A stretch of 64,000 nt of DNA from positions 248,001-312,000 of the forward strand of contig NZ_QOIL01000006.1 of assembly GCF_003323745.1 (NCBI RefSeq), read 5' to 3'. Below the pieces are notes generated by a model, which saw only the letters and a list, made by a program, of their open reading frames with translations, was not told the DNA's origin and made no database searches. Made by a program: the position numbers and the translations under genes. How positions within the stretch are numbered: position 1 is the first letter of the stretch; each line of letters opens with the position of its first letter. The stretch comes from Sphaerisporangium album. GTDB lineage: Bacteria > Actinomycetota > Actinomycetes > Streptosporangiales > Streptosporangiaceae. Below, piece after piece: positions 9,156 to 18,755 of the stretch.

Positions 9156-10679
9156 GTGACCGAACGGTTGGACGGCCCGCAGACCCCGCGCGGCGACGGC
9201 GACGTCGCCCGCGGGGCCTCCCCCGGACCAGACGAGACCCCCCAGCCCCCCACGGCGACGCATCCGGCACTGGAGGACGTCGCCACCGGCCAGGACGGCA
9301 CGACCGACAGCACGACGGCCGCCGCGACGAGCGCCGGACCTCCGGCCCTCGCCACCGGCCCCGCCGCTCCCAAGGCCGGGTACTCCGGGTCGGGCAACCT
9401 CGGCCCCTCCCCCAAGGTGGCCGTGTTCTTCCTGCTCCCGGCGTTCGTCCTGCTCGGCGCGTGGATGGTCTACCCGATCATCTTCTCGCTCGTCCGCAGC
9501 CTGTACGACGCCGGCGGCGGCACGTTCGTCGGCGTCGACAACTACGCCGCCATCTTCACCGACTCCGCCACGCTCACGACGATCAGGAACAACCTGATCT
9601 GGGTCGTGGTGGCGCCGAGCCTGGTCACCGTGCTCGGCCTGCTGTTCGCGGTGCTCACCGAGCGCGTCCGCTGGGCGACCGCCTTCAAGCTGGTCGTCTT
9701 CATGCCCATGGCGGTGTCGCTGCTCGCCTCGGGCGTCATCTTCCGGCTCGTCTACGAGCAGGACCCGGACCGCGGCGTGGCCAACGCCATCATCACCTCG
9801 GTGCACGACGTGTTCGCGTCCAGCAGCGGGTACCCGGGCGCGCGGCCCCGCGAGAACGACCAGGCGCCCGCCGTCGCGGACAAGGGCACGGTCGTCACCC
9901 GGCAGCCCGTCCAGGCGGGGGGCCAGGTGCTGATCCCGCTGGTCGGCCTGAAGACCGAGGCGCTGCCCTCGGGCGCCGCCGCGGCCAAGGAGGCGTCCGC
10001 GGCCCCCGGAGAGCTGTCGGGCACGGTGTGGCTCGACTTCACCCCGGGCGGCGGCACGGTCAACAAGATCGACGGCACCGAGAAGGGCATGCCGGACGTC
10101 ACCGTCGAGGCGGTCGCCGGAGGCGCGGTCAAGGCCACCACGACGACCGCCGCCGACGGCACCTTCCACTTCACCGGTCTGCCCGCCGGGTCGTACCAGG
10201 TGCGGCTGCCGCAGGAGAACTTCGCCCAGCCGTTCTCCGGCGCCACCTGGCTCGGGCCCACCCTGATCACTCCGGCCATCATCGGCGCGTTCATCTGGGT
10301 GTGGGCCGGGTTCGCGATGGTGCTGATCGCGGCCGGGCTGTCGGCGATCCCGCGCGACGCCCTGGAGGCGGCGCGCATCGACGGCGCGACCGAATGGCAG
10401 GTGTTCCGCCGCATCACCATCCCGCTGCTGTCGCCGGTGCTGCTGGTCGTCCTCGTCACGATGATCATCAACACGCTCAAGGTCTTCGACCTGGTCTTCA
10501 TCATCGCTCCCGGATCCGTGCAGCCGCAGGCCAACGTGATCGCGCTGGAGATGTGGCGCGTCTCGTTCGGCGGCGGCGGCAACCAGGGGCTGGGCAGCGC
10601 GCTCGCGATCTTCCTGCTCGTGCTCGTGCTGCCGTTCATGGCCATCAACATCCGGCGGTTCCGGAGGGAGCAGGCATGA
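9156..10679 (+). CDS. Sugar ABC transporter permease 1 with long N-tail and inserted extracellular domain
   Basis: A 507-residue MalF-type permease; ordinary MalF-type sugar permeases are about 300. GTG 9156 sits 11 bases after the upstream stop. Residues 1-85 are a Pro/Thr/Ala/Asp-rich, probably disordered cytoplasmic tail. Membrane helices lie near 88-112, 146-168, 177-199, 367-395 and in the C-terminal part, with the EAA loop EAARIDGATEW near 404-414 that docks the ATPase. Between the third and fourth helices an extra ~165-residue region (about 202-366) is inserted; part of it (about 286-352, VWLDFTPGGG...GMPDVTVEAV...GTFHFTGLPAGSYQV) looks like a carboxypeptidase-regulatory/SdrB-type beta-sandwich. 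The loop would face outward and meet the binding protein. Its stop overlaps the start of the next gene (ATGA). Confidence 0.9.
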   Translation: MTERLDGPQTPRGDGDVARGASPGPDETPQPPTATHPALEDVATGQDGTTDSTTAAATSAGPPALATGPAAPKAGYSGSGNLGPSPKVAVFFLLPAFVLLGAWMVYPIIFSLVRSLYDAGGGTFVGVDNYAAIFTDSATLTTIRNNLIWVVVAPSLVTVLGLLFAVLTERVRWATAFKLVVFMPMAVSLLASGVIFRLVYEQDPDRGVANAIITSVHDVFASSSGYPGARPRENDQAPAVADKGTVVTRQPVQAGGQVLIPLVGLKTEALPSGAAAAKEASAAPGELSGTVWLDFTPGGGTVNKIDGTEKGMPDVTVEAVAGGAVKATTTTAADGTFHFTGLPAGSYQVRLPQENFAQPFSGATWLGPTLITPAIIGAFIWVWAGFAMVLIAAGLSAIPRDALEAARIDGATEWQVFRRITIPLLSPVLLVVLVTMIINTLKVFDLVFIIAPGSVQPQANVIALEMWRVSFGGGGNQGLGSALAIFLLVLVLPFMAINIRRFRREQA

Positions 10680-11572
10680 CGACGATCACCGCGCCCAGCG
10701 CGAGCCCCGGCGCGGGCACGCTCCGCCGGGGAGTCCTCTCACGGGTGGCCGACCGGGCCGGGGGCGGGCTGGTCCAGGTCGTCCTGATCGTGCTGGCCCT
10801 GTTCTGGCTGATCCCCACGCTCGGACTGCTGGTCGTCTCCCTGCGCCGCGACGCCGACAACAACTCCAGCGGATGGTGGACGTTCTTCACCAAGCCGGCG
10901 CAGCTCACCTTCGAGAACTACAGCAACCTGCTGGCGACCGGGTTCACCTCGTCGTTCTGGAACACCGTGGCGATCACGGTGCCCGCGACGATCCTGGTCA
11001 TCGGCTTCGCGGCCATGGCGGGGTACGCCTTCGCCTGGATGGAGTTCCCCGGCCGCGACGCGCTGTTCCTGGTGGTCATCGCGCTGCTGGTGGTGCCCGT
11101 CCAGATCGCGCTGATCCCCATCGCCAAGATGTACGGGACGCTCGGGATCTTCGGCACGATCCCGGGGGTGGTGCTGTTCCACACGGCCTTCGGGCTGCCG
11201 TTCGCCATCTTCCTGTTGCGCAACTTCTTCGTCGGCATCCCCAAGGAGCTGCTGGAGGCCGCGCGCATGGACGGCGCGGCGGAGTGGAAGATCTTCGCCA
11301 CCGTCGTGTTCCCCCTGGCCAAGCCCGCGGTCGCCTCGCTCGGCATCTTCCAGTTCCTGTGGGTGTGGAACGACCTGCTCATCGCGCTGGTGTTCGCCGA
11401 CACCGGCTCCCAGCCGATGACCAAGGCGTTGCAGTCCCAGATGCGCCAGTTCGGCACCAACGTGGACATCCTCGCGCCGGGAGCCTTCCTGTCGCTCATC
11501 ATCCCGCTGGTCCTCTTCTTCTCCTTCCAGCGCTACTTCGTCCAGGGCCTGCTCGCGGGCTCGGTCAAGTAG
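10676..11572 (+). CDS. Sugar ABC transporter permease 2 (MalG type)
   Basis: A 298-residue inner-membrane permease with six predicted helices and the ATPase-docking EAA loop EAARMDGAAEWKIF. ATG 10676 overlaps the stop of permease 1 in ATGA and has GGAGGGAG ten bases upstream, so the two permeases are translationally coupled and expected at 1:1. No ATPase gene follows; in actinomycetes such importers are usually energised by a shared MsiK/MalK-type ATPase encoded elsewhere (family knowledge). The operon ends at a hairpin (11580-11612). Confidence 0.93.
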   Translation: MTTITAPSASPGAGTLRRGVLSRVADRAGGGLVQVVLIVLALFWLIPTLGLLVVSLRRDADNNSSGWWTFFTKPAQLTFENYSNLLATGFTSSFWNTVAITVPATILVIGFAAMAGYAFAWMEFPGRDALFLVVIALLVVPVQIALIPIAKMYGTLGIFGTIPGVVLFHTAFGLPFAIFLLRNFFVGIPKELLEAARMDGAAEWKIFATVVFPLAKPAVASLGIFQFLWVWNDLLIALVFADTGSQPMTKALQSQMRQFGTNVDILAPGAFLSLIIPLVLFFSFQRYFVQGLLAGSVK

Positions 11573-11579
11573 CCGCCAC

Positions 11580-11612
11580 GGGTGCCCGTCTCGCGGGGGC
11601 AGGCGGGCACCC
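11580..11612 (+). terminator. Terminator of the sugar importer operon
   Basis: GGGTGCCCG (11580-11588) pairs with CGGGCACCC (11604-11612), loop of 15 bases, followed by TTCCTT. It begins 8 bases after the permease stop. Confidence 0.75.
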
Positions 11613-11841
11613 TTCCTTCACGCCGGAGGAGCCCGTTGACCACTCCCTGTGACTGCATGATCACGCCCATGGTCGATGAATTTCCTCGCGCTCGGGAGCA
11701 CGATGGTCACCAAAGCCGGGCTGGACGAGGCCAAGGCCCAAGTGGCCTGGCTGGATGGGAAGATGGATTTGCCGCGCGCGCACTTCCAAGCTCAACTGAG
11801 TTCGCGTCCGGCTGTCGGTCGTCACGGCTAGGATCCCGGGC

Positions 11842-12519
11842 ATGACCGGACGTCCATTAAACGAAGTCGTCGAATCCGGGTGGGCAACCGCCCTGGAGCC
11901 CGTCGCCGAGCGCATCTCCGCGCTCGGCGACTTCCTCAGGCAGGAGATCGCCGAGGGCAGGCAATATCTTCCCGCGGGCGCGAACGTCCTGCGGGCTTTC
12001 CAGCAGCCGTTCGACCAGGTGCGCGTGCTCATCGTCGGGCAGGATCCCTACCCCACTCCCGGTCACGCCGTCGGCCTCAGCTTCTCCGTCGCGCCGGACG
12101 TCCGTCCGCTGCCGGGCAGCCTGGTGAACATCTTCAAGGAGTACACCGCCGACCTCGGCTACCCCCAGCCGTCCAACGGCGACCTCACCCCGTGGACCGA
12201 ACAGGGCGTGCTGCTGCTCAACAGGGCGCTCACCGTCGCCCCGGGCAAGCCGGCCTCGCACCGCGGCAAGGGGTGGGAGGAGGTCACCGAGCAGGCGATC
12301 CACGCGCTGGTGGCCCGGGGCGGCCCGCTGGTCGCCATCCTGTGGGGCCGCGACGCCCGCTCGCTCAAGCCCATGCTCGGCCAGGTGCCAGCGATCGAGT
12401 CGGCCCACCCGAGCCCGCTGTCCGCGCGCAGCGGCTTCTTCGGCAGCCGCCCGTTCAGCCGGGCCAACGAGCTGCTGCAGAAGCAGGGCGCGGCCCCGGT
12501 CGAGTGGAAGCTCCCCTGA
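11842..12519 (+). CDS. ung: Uracil-DNA glycosylase, family 1
   Basis: A 225-residue DNA-repair enzyme that removes uracil from DNA to start base excision. The family-1 motifs are present: water-activating loop [10 protein letters not shown] (67-75, with catalytic Asp68), uracil-binding Asn127 in LLLNRAL, and the leucine-intercalation loop HPSPLSA (from His189). The length is typical. The 5' spacing from the importer terminator (about 230 bases) suggests its own promoter, but I see no convincing -35/-10 pair. Paired hairpins at 12541-12606 separate it from the convergent pgm gene. Confidence 0.96.
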   Translation: MTGRPLNEVVESGWATALEPVAERISALGDFLRQEIAEGRQYLPAGANVLRAFQQPFDQVRVLIVGQDPYPTPGHAVGLSFSVAPDVRPLPGSLVNIFKEYTADLGYPQPSNGDLTPWTEQGVLLLNRALTVAPGKPASHRGKGWEEVTEQAIHALVARGGPLVAILWGRDARSLKPMLGQVPAIESAHPSPLSARSGFFGSRPFSRANELLQKQGAAPVEWKLP

Positions 12520-12540
12520 CGCGAACGAACCCGGCCGCGC

Positions 12541-12606
12541 GCCCGGGCCCCTGAGACCCGGGCCGTTCCGACCGGCCCGGCGCGCCCGCCGGAACGGGCG
12601 GGCGCG
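12541..12606. terminator. Paired hairpins between convergent ung and pgm
   Basis: Two hairpins: GCCCGGG (12541-12547) with CCCGGGC (12557-12563), and CGCGCCCGCC (12581-12590) with GGCGGGCGCG (12597-12606). They sit between converging genes and can act in both directions. Confidence 0.6.
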
Positions 12607-12655
12607 TCACCACGCGCGGGTCACCCACCCGCCCTCGTGAGCATCGAGTTCCCGG

Positions 12656-14305
<1,650 letters not shown>

Positions 14306-14526
14306 GAGAACTCCCTCGTCCCACGCTCGTTTTCCGCTGCGATGGCATACCCTCGGCCGATCCGGTTGATACGGATATCGGACCGCAGGCCAGATGGTAC
14401 TCAGGCCCCGAGGCCGCCCCGAAGCCGCACCTAACGCACGCCGAAAATTCGGACTGGTCCGTTCTTCCTAGTCCTCCTAAATAGTAAGCATTCCTTCCTG
14501 TACGATCGGCGAAAGGCGAGGAGGAG
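14306..14526. other. Divergent intergenic region, pgm / Methyltransf_19 gene
   Basis: About 220 bases between divergent genes. An AT-rich stretch near 14480-14506 ends in TACGAT (14501-14506), a possible -10 for the methyltransferase gene, though only about 20 bases before its ATG; no good -35 is visible. A ribosome site GAGGAGGAG lies just before ATG 14527. Confidence 0.3.
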
Positions 14527-15297
14527 ATGCGCGTGACGACCGCCCTGGACGCCATCGACGTCCGAACGCCGAACTCGGCCCGCGTCTACGACTACATGCT
14601 CGGCGGCAAGGACAACTTCGCCGCCGACCGTGAGGCGGCCGAGCAGGTCCTCCGGGTGTTCCCGGAGACCCGCGACGCCGTCCGCCGCAACCGGGAGTTC
14701 CTCGGCAACGCCGTCCGGCGCCTCGCGGAGTACGGGATCCGCCAGTTCGTGGACATCGGAGCCGGGCTGCCGACCCGGGACAACGTCCACGAGGTCGCCC
14801 ACGCGGCCGCCCCCGGCGCGCGCACGGTGTACGTCGACAACGACCCCCTCGTGTGCGTGCACGGCCGCGCGCTGCTCGCCAACACCTCCACCGTCGCCAT
14901 GATCGACGGGGACGTCCGCAAGCCCGAGGACATCCGCGACCAGGTCTCCCAGACCGGCCTGGTCGACTGGAACCGGCCGGTCGGGCTGCTCATGGTCGCG
15001 ATGCTGCAGCTCGTGGAGGACCCGTACGAGCACGTGGCCATGCTGCGCGACCTCCTCGCGCCCGGCAGCCACCTCGTCATCAGTCACCTCAGCAGAACCC
15101 AGAAGCGCGCCGGCGACACCGGACGTCTCCAGGACATCTACGCCCAGGGCGGCGTCCCCCTGTTCCCGCGCGGCCCCGAGACGATCGACCGCTTCTTCGG
15201 CGACTTCGAGCGCGTCGACCTCGACCGCTTCATCCCGCCCCACATCGCCTGCCGCTTCGCCCAGCTCGGCTGGGCCGCCGTCGGCCTCAAGCGCTGA
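14527..15297 (+). CDS. SAM-dependent methyltransferase of the Methyltransf_19 (DUF574) family
   Basis: A 256-residue protein of a family expanded in filamentous actinomycetes. It carries the family hallmark SARVYDYMLGGKDNF (17-31) and a Rossmann SAM-binding motif VDIGAGLPT (75-83), followed by acidic VYVDNDPLV. Start ATG 14527 has GAGGAGGAG directly upstream. Substrates of this family are largely unknown and often the genes stand alone. It is convergent with an MFS exporter across a hairpin, with no further context. The family call is sure; the biological role is open. Confidence 0.92.
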   Translation: MRVTTALDAIDVRTPNSARVYDYMLGGKDNFAADREAAEQVLRVFPETRDAVRRNREFLGNAVRRLAEYGIRQFVDIGAGLPTRDNVHEVAHAAAPGARTVYVDNDPLVCVHGRALLANTSTVAMIDGDVRKPEDIRDQVSQTGLVDWNRPVGLLMVAMLQLVEDPYEHVAMLRDLLAPGSHLVISHLSRTQKRAGDTGRLQDIYAQGGVPLFPRGPETIDRFFGDFERVDLDRFIPPHIACRFAQLGWAAVGLKR

Positions 15298-15329
15298 CCG
15301 GCCCGCCCTCCGGCGAGAGGACGGGCCGG
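15298..15329. terminator. Hairpin between methyltransferase and MFS genes
   Basis: CCGGCCCG (15298-15305) pairs with CGGGCCGG (15322-15329), extended by an imperfect CCTC/GAGG inner stem. It starts at the methyltransferase stop and serves both converging genes. Confidence 0.65.
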
Positions 15330-15344
15330 CCAGGGCATTCCTGA

Positions 15345-16607
15345 TTACGACGTTTCCGGCTGTGCCGGGTCGCGCCGATCCTCCCGGCCCGACTCGGCGG
15401 GGGCCGAGGCATGGCGTAACGGCATCCACACCAGCGCCGTCAGGGCGGCCACCACGGCGGCGGCGATCCAGAACGGGCCGGTGACCCCGAGGACCTCGGC
15501 GAACGCGGCGCCCAGCAGGGAGCCGAGCGCCGCGCCGCCGGTGTCGACGAGGGTGTAGGCGCTGCTCACCCGCCCCTGCAGGCCGTCGGGGACGGCCCGC
15601 TGGCGGACCGTCGCGACGATCACTCCCCAGACCATCGTGTGCACGCCGAACACCACCAGGATCGCGCCGGCCGCCCACGGGCTGGTGGTCAGCGCGAGCG
15701 TGAGGTGGGTGAGCGCCTCCACGACCAGGCCCGCCCGCAGCAGCGCGGCCGCGCCGAAACGGGCCTGGAGACGGCCGGCCACCGCGGTGCCGAGCAGGCC
15801 GCCGATGGCGAAGGTCGTGAGCGGCACCCCGTACCCCACCTCCGACAGACCCAGGCGCTCGCGGACATACAGGACGAACACCGCGAACGCCGCGCAGAAC
15901 ACCACGTTCGCCAGCCCCATGGTCACGGCCAGCGTCCGCAGCAGGCGGTGGTTCCACAGCCACCGCACGCCGTCCGCGATGTCGGCGCGCAGGCGGGCCG
16001 CCGGTTGACGGGGCTCCCGCAGCGGGGCCGACGGACGCATGGCGGCGACCAGTGCCGCCGCCACCAGGAACGACAGCGCGTCGAAGCCGAACGGCAGCGC
16101 GGCGGCGACCACGAACAGCCACGCGCCGAGCGGCTTGGCGACGAACTGGTTGCCGACGGTGAACGTGGCCATGAGGCGCGCGTTCGCCGACGCGAGCCTT
16201 TCCGGCGGGACGATGCCGGGCAGCCGGGCGGCCGACGCGGTGTCCGCGAGAGTCTCGCCGGTGCCGAGCAGGAAGAACGCCACGTAGATGACCGGGATCG
16301 TCGCCGTTTCCGTGGCGACGGCCGCCGCGAGGGCGGCGAGGACGACGCCGCGCAGGACGTTGACGACGACGATCAGCCGCCGCCGGTCGAGCCGGTCGGC
16401 GTAGGCGCCGCTGACCAGGGCGAACAGCAGCCAGGGCAACTGCTGCGCGAACGCGGCGCCCGCGACCGGCGCGGGGTCGTCGGTGAGCGAGGCCACCAGG
16501 AGCGGCCCGGCGGCCAAGGTGACCCCGTCGCCGACGTTGGAGATGGCCGAAGCGGTCCAGAGTTTCGCGAAGTCCGCGCCCAGGCGCGCGGATGTACGGG
16601 CACGCAA
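15345..16607 (-). CDS. MFS transporter (EntS/MFS_3-type efflux), likely TTG start
   Basis: A 420-residue membrane protein with about 12 predicted helices. LWTASAISNVGDG opens the first helix, and the cytoplasmic loop 2-3 motif YADRLDRRR is the MFS motif A. The family (MFS_3, EntS-like) exports siderophores or hydrophobic drugs by proton antiport; the substrate here is unknown. I chose TTG 16607 because GAGGAG (16618-16613) lies five bases upstream and the first helix begins 12 codons later. The longer frame from ATG 16688 would add 27 residues without family similarity, and the GAGGAG would lie inside it. Confidence 0.85.
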   Translation of the reverse strand: MRARTSARLGADFAKLWTASAISNVGDGVTLAAGPLLVASLTDDPAPVAGAAFAQQLPWLLFALVSGAYADRLDRRRLIVVVNVLRGVVLAALAAAVATETATIPVIYVAFFLLGTGETLADTASAARLPGIVPPERLASANARLMATFTVGNQFVAKPLGAWLFVVAAALPFGFDALSFLVAAALVAAMRPSAPLREPRQPAARLRADIADGVRWLWNHRLLRTLAVTMGLANVVFCAAFAVFVLYVRERLGLSEVGYGVPLTTFAIGGLLGTAVAGRLQARFGAAALLRAGLVVEALTHLTLALTTSPWAAGAILVVFGVHTMVWGVIVATVRQRAVPDGLQGRVSSAYTLVDTGGAALGSLLGAAFAEVLGVTGPFWIAAAVVAALTALVWMPLRHASAPAESGREDRRDPAQPETS

Positions 16608-16968
16608 AAGAACTCCTCGGAGGAGGGAAACGGTCGTCGTGGGAAGCGACCGCTTCGACGCGAGGAGCTCCGGCCCCCGTGAGGGCATCCAGCACCGCTC
16701 CGGATCCTGTCACGGGGACGGACATCCGGCTCCCTGACCGGAATCAGAAGACCGGCTCCGGCCCTGGCAGGAGCGGAGAAGGAAAGATGGCCGAGGAGGC
16801 CGCGCTCAGCGCGCGGAGGGCTCCCGCGTCGAAGCGTTGACCGTGGTCCTGCAAACGCGCATCGGAACTCCCTCGCTCAGGGCCGTACGGCGCCGGTGCG
16901 GGTGCCGATGTCGGCCGGTGCCGGTGTCACCCGCAACCCTAACGTCCGGCGGATCACCGGCAAACGGG

Positions 16969-17304
16969 TTATCCCCGCGCGGCGGAGGCGCCCTCGCCGC
17001 CGGTGTCGCCCGTGTCGCCGAGGTACTGTTCCAGGGCCTCGATCTTGGACGTCAGCGCGTCGGTCACGCCGGGGCGGATGTCGGCCTTGAGGACGAGGCT
17101 CACGCGGGGGGCGACCTCGGCGACGGCCTCGACGGCGCGCTTGACGACGTCCATCACCTCGTCCCACTCGCCCTCGACGGTGGTGAACATGGCATCGGTG
17201 CGGTTCGGCAGGCCGCTGTCGCGGACCACGCGCACGGCGCGGGCGACGGGCTCGGCCACGGCCTCGCCGACGCCGAGCGGGGTCACGGAGAACGCGATGA
17301 TCAT
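16969..17304 (-). CDS. Thiamine-binding protein, MTH1187/YkoF family (DUF77)
   Basis: A 111-residue protein with the conserved core [37 protein letters not shown] (family signature) and [12 protein letters not shown]. Family members form ferredoxin-like tetramers and several bind thiamine. The last ~20 residues are a Gly/Thr/Asp-rich tail. Its ATG follows the photolyase stop codon without a single base between (TAA then ATG), so it is translationally coupled to the photolyase. No thiamine genes are close, so why these two proteins are coupled is unclear. Confidence 0.88.
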   Translation of the reverse strand: MIIAFSVTPLGVGEAVAEPVARAVRVVRDSGLPNRTDAMFTTVEGEWDEVMDVVKRAVEAVAEVAPRVSLVLKADIRPGVTDALTSKIEALEQYLGDTGDTGGEGASAARG

Positions 17305-18603
17305 TTATCCATTGTCGGGGGTCGTCAGCGGCGCCGGGTACCCGGGGACCCGCGGAGCGGCCTTCCAGGGCTCGTGGATCAGCGACGCGGGCAGGGAGGC
17401 CAGCTCGGGGACGTACCGGCGCACGTACGCGCCGTCCGGGTCGAACCTCGCCGCCTGGCGCAGCGGGTTGAGCACGCGGTTCGGCCGGGTGTCGTTGCCC
17501 GTGCCCGCGACCCACTGCCAGTTGCCCCAGTTGTTGGGGACGTCCCCGTCCAGCAGCAATTCGGCGAAGTGTTCGCCGCCCACCCGCCAGTGGATCTTCA
17601 GCCGCTTGGTGAGGTAGGAGCCGACGATCATCCGGGCGCGGTTGTGCATCCAGCCCTCGGCCTGGAGCTGGCGCATCCCCGCGTCCACGATGGGCACCCC
17701 GGTCATGCCCGCCCGCCACGCGTCGGCGGCGTGCGCGTCCTCGTTCCAGTCGACCTCGCGCGGCCGGTAGTCGCGGCGCGGCAGGTCGGGGAAGGCAAGG
17801 GCCACCTGGTAGTAGAAGTCGCGCCAGCAGAGCTGCCGCACGAACTCCTCCGCCCCCGGGTAGCCGGCCGCCCGTGCCGCGACCTCGGCGGGCGACACGC
17901 AGCCGAACCGCAGGTAGGGGCTCAGCATCGAGGTCTGGTCCTCGGCCAGCTCGTCGTGTCCCCTGGCGTAGTCGGCCAGGCAGAGCTTCAGCCACAGGTC
18001 CAGGCGCCGGCGTCCCGGGGTCTCGCCGCCGCGCAGGTGCCCGTACGGGGCGCGCGGCCCGGCGGGAAGCTCGCCGGGCTCGGCGCCGGGCGGCAGCGTC
18101 ACCACCCGCGGCGGGCCGGTCACGGACCGGTGGACCGTCTTCGACCAGGCCCGCCAGTACGGCGTGAACACCCGGTAGTGGTCGCCTCCGGCGGGGCGCA
18201 GCCGGTCGGGAGGCACGATCGTCACCCCGGGGAAGAGCCGGAACTGGAGTCGCCGCTCGGCGCACGCGCGGGACAGCCGCTCCTGGCGGCGCCGCGCGTA
18301 GGCGCTGACGTCGGCCGAGGTCCAGATGGCCGACGCACCCACATCGCCGGCCAGCCGGACGGCCTCGGCCACCGGATCGCCCCGTCGCAGGACGAGGTCG
18401 CCTCCGAGGTCGCGCAGAGAGGACCGCAGGTCGCTCAGCGCCTCGATCAGGAAGCCGTGGCGGTGGCGGGCCCGGATCGCGGGATCCATGACGAACAGGG
18501 GCACGACGTGGCGGGCCCGCGCGCACGCCTCGGCTAGGGCCGGGTGGTCGCGGGTCCGCAGGTCCCGGTTGAACAGGACGATCACCGTCTCCAGGCTGTC
18601 CAC
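17305..18603 (-). CDS. phr: Deoxyribodipyrimidine photolyase (class I CPD type)
   Basis: A 432-residue light-driven DNA repair enzyme that splits cyclobutane pyrimidine dimers using FADH-. The N-terminal Rossmann antenna domain (1-~130, VIVLFNRDLRTRDHPAL) and helical FAD domain are both complete, with LCWRDFYYQV, DAGMRQLQAEGWMHNRARMIVGSYLTK and WQWVAGTGNDTRPNRVLNP, the flavin and DNA contact region. The length is standard. It is divergent from a MerR regulator with a cobalamin-binding-like domain and near an ECF sigma gene, the arrangement of LitR/LitS light-response loci in streptomycetes, so light induction is a reasonable inference. Confidence 0.95.
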   Translation of the reverse strand: MDSLETVIVLFNRDLRTRDHPALAEACARARHVVPLFVMDPAIRARHRHGFLIEALSDLRSSLRDLGGDLVLRRGDPVAEAVRLAGDVGASAIWTSADVSAYARRRQERLSRACAERRLQFRLFPGVTIVPPDRLRPAGGDHYRVFTPYWRAWSKTVHRSVTGPPRVVTLPPGAEPGELPAGPRAPYGHLRGGETPGRRRLDLWLKLCLADYARGHDELAEDQTSMLSPYLRFGCVSPAEVAARAAGYPGAEEFVRQLCWRDFYYQVALAFPDLPRRDYRPREVDWNEDAHAADAWRAGMTGVPIVDAGMRQLQAEGWMHNRARMIVGSYLTKRLKIHWRVGGEHFAELLLDGDVPNNWGNWQWVAGTGNDTRPNRVLNPLRQAARFDPDGAYVRRYVPELASLPASLIHEPWKAAPRVPGYPAPLTTPDNG

Positions 18604-18755
18604 GATGATGTATTCGCGCGGCCGGCCCCGGGCGGTTGCGTCCGGCCGGGGTCTCTTCCCGAAGTATCCGATGAGGGGTCCGGGCAGTGGCCGCCGCCTG
18701 GCAGGCTGGTAGAGGCGAAGATCCGCTCTCGGGCGGGCGAGGTCGGAGTGCGCGT
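18604..18755. promoter_or_regulatory. Divergent control region, photolyase / MerR gene
   Basis: 150 bases between divergent starts, so both promoters should be here. No clear -10/-35 pair stands out. GGAG at 18745-18748, seven bases before GTG 18756, supports that MerR start. If the MerR protein controls phr, its operator should be in this stretch. Confidence 0.35.

Noticed and set aside
11613..11841. Small gene between the importer and ung
   Set aside because: Open frames exist but lack ribosome sites and family similarity, and overlap the terminator.
14431..16725. A 764-codon minus-strand frame across the methyltransferase and MFS genes
   Set aside because: It runs through both real genes in the wrong frame; MFS motifs appear only in the frame 15345-16607.
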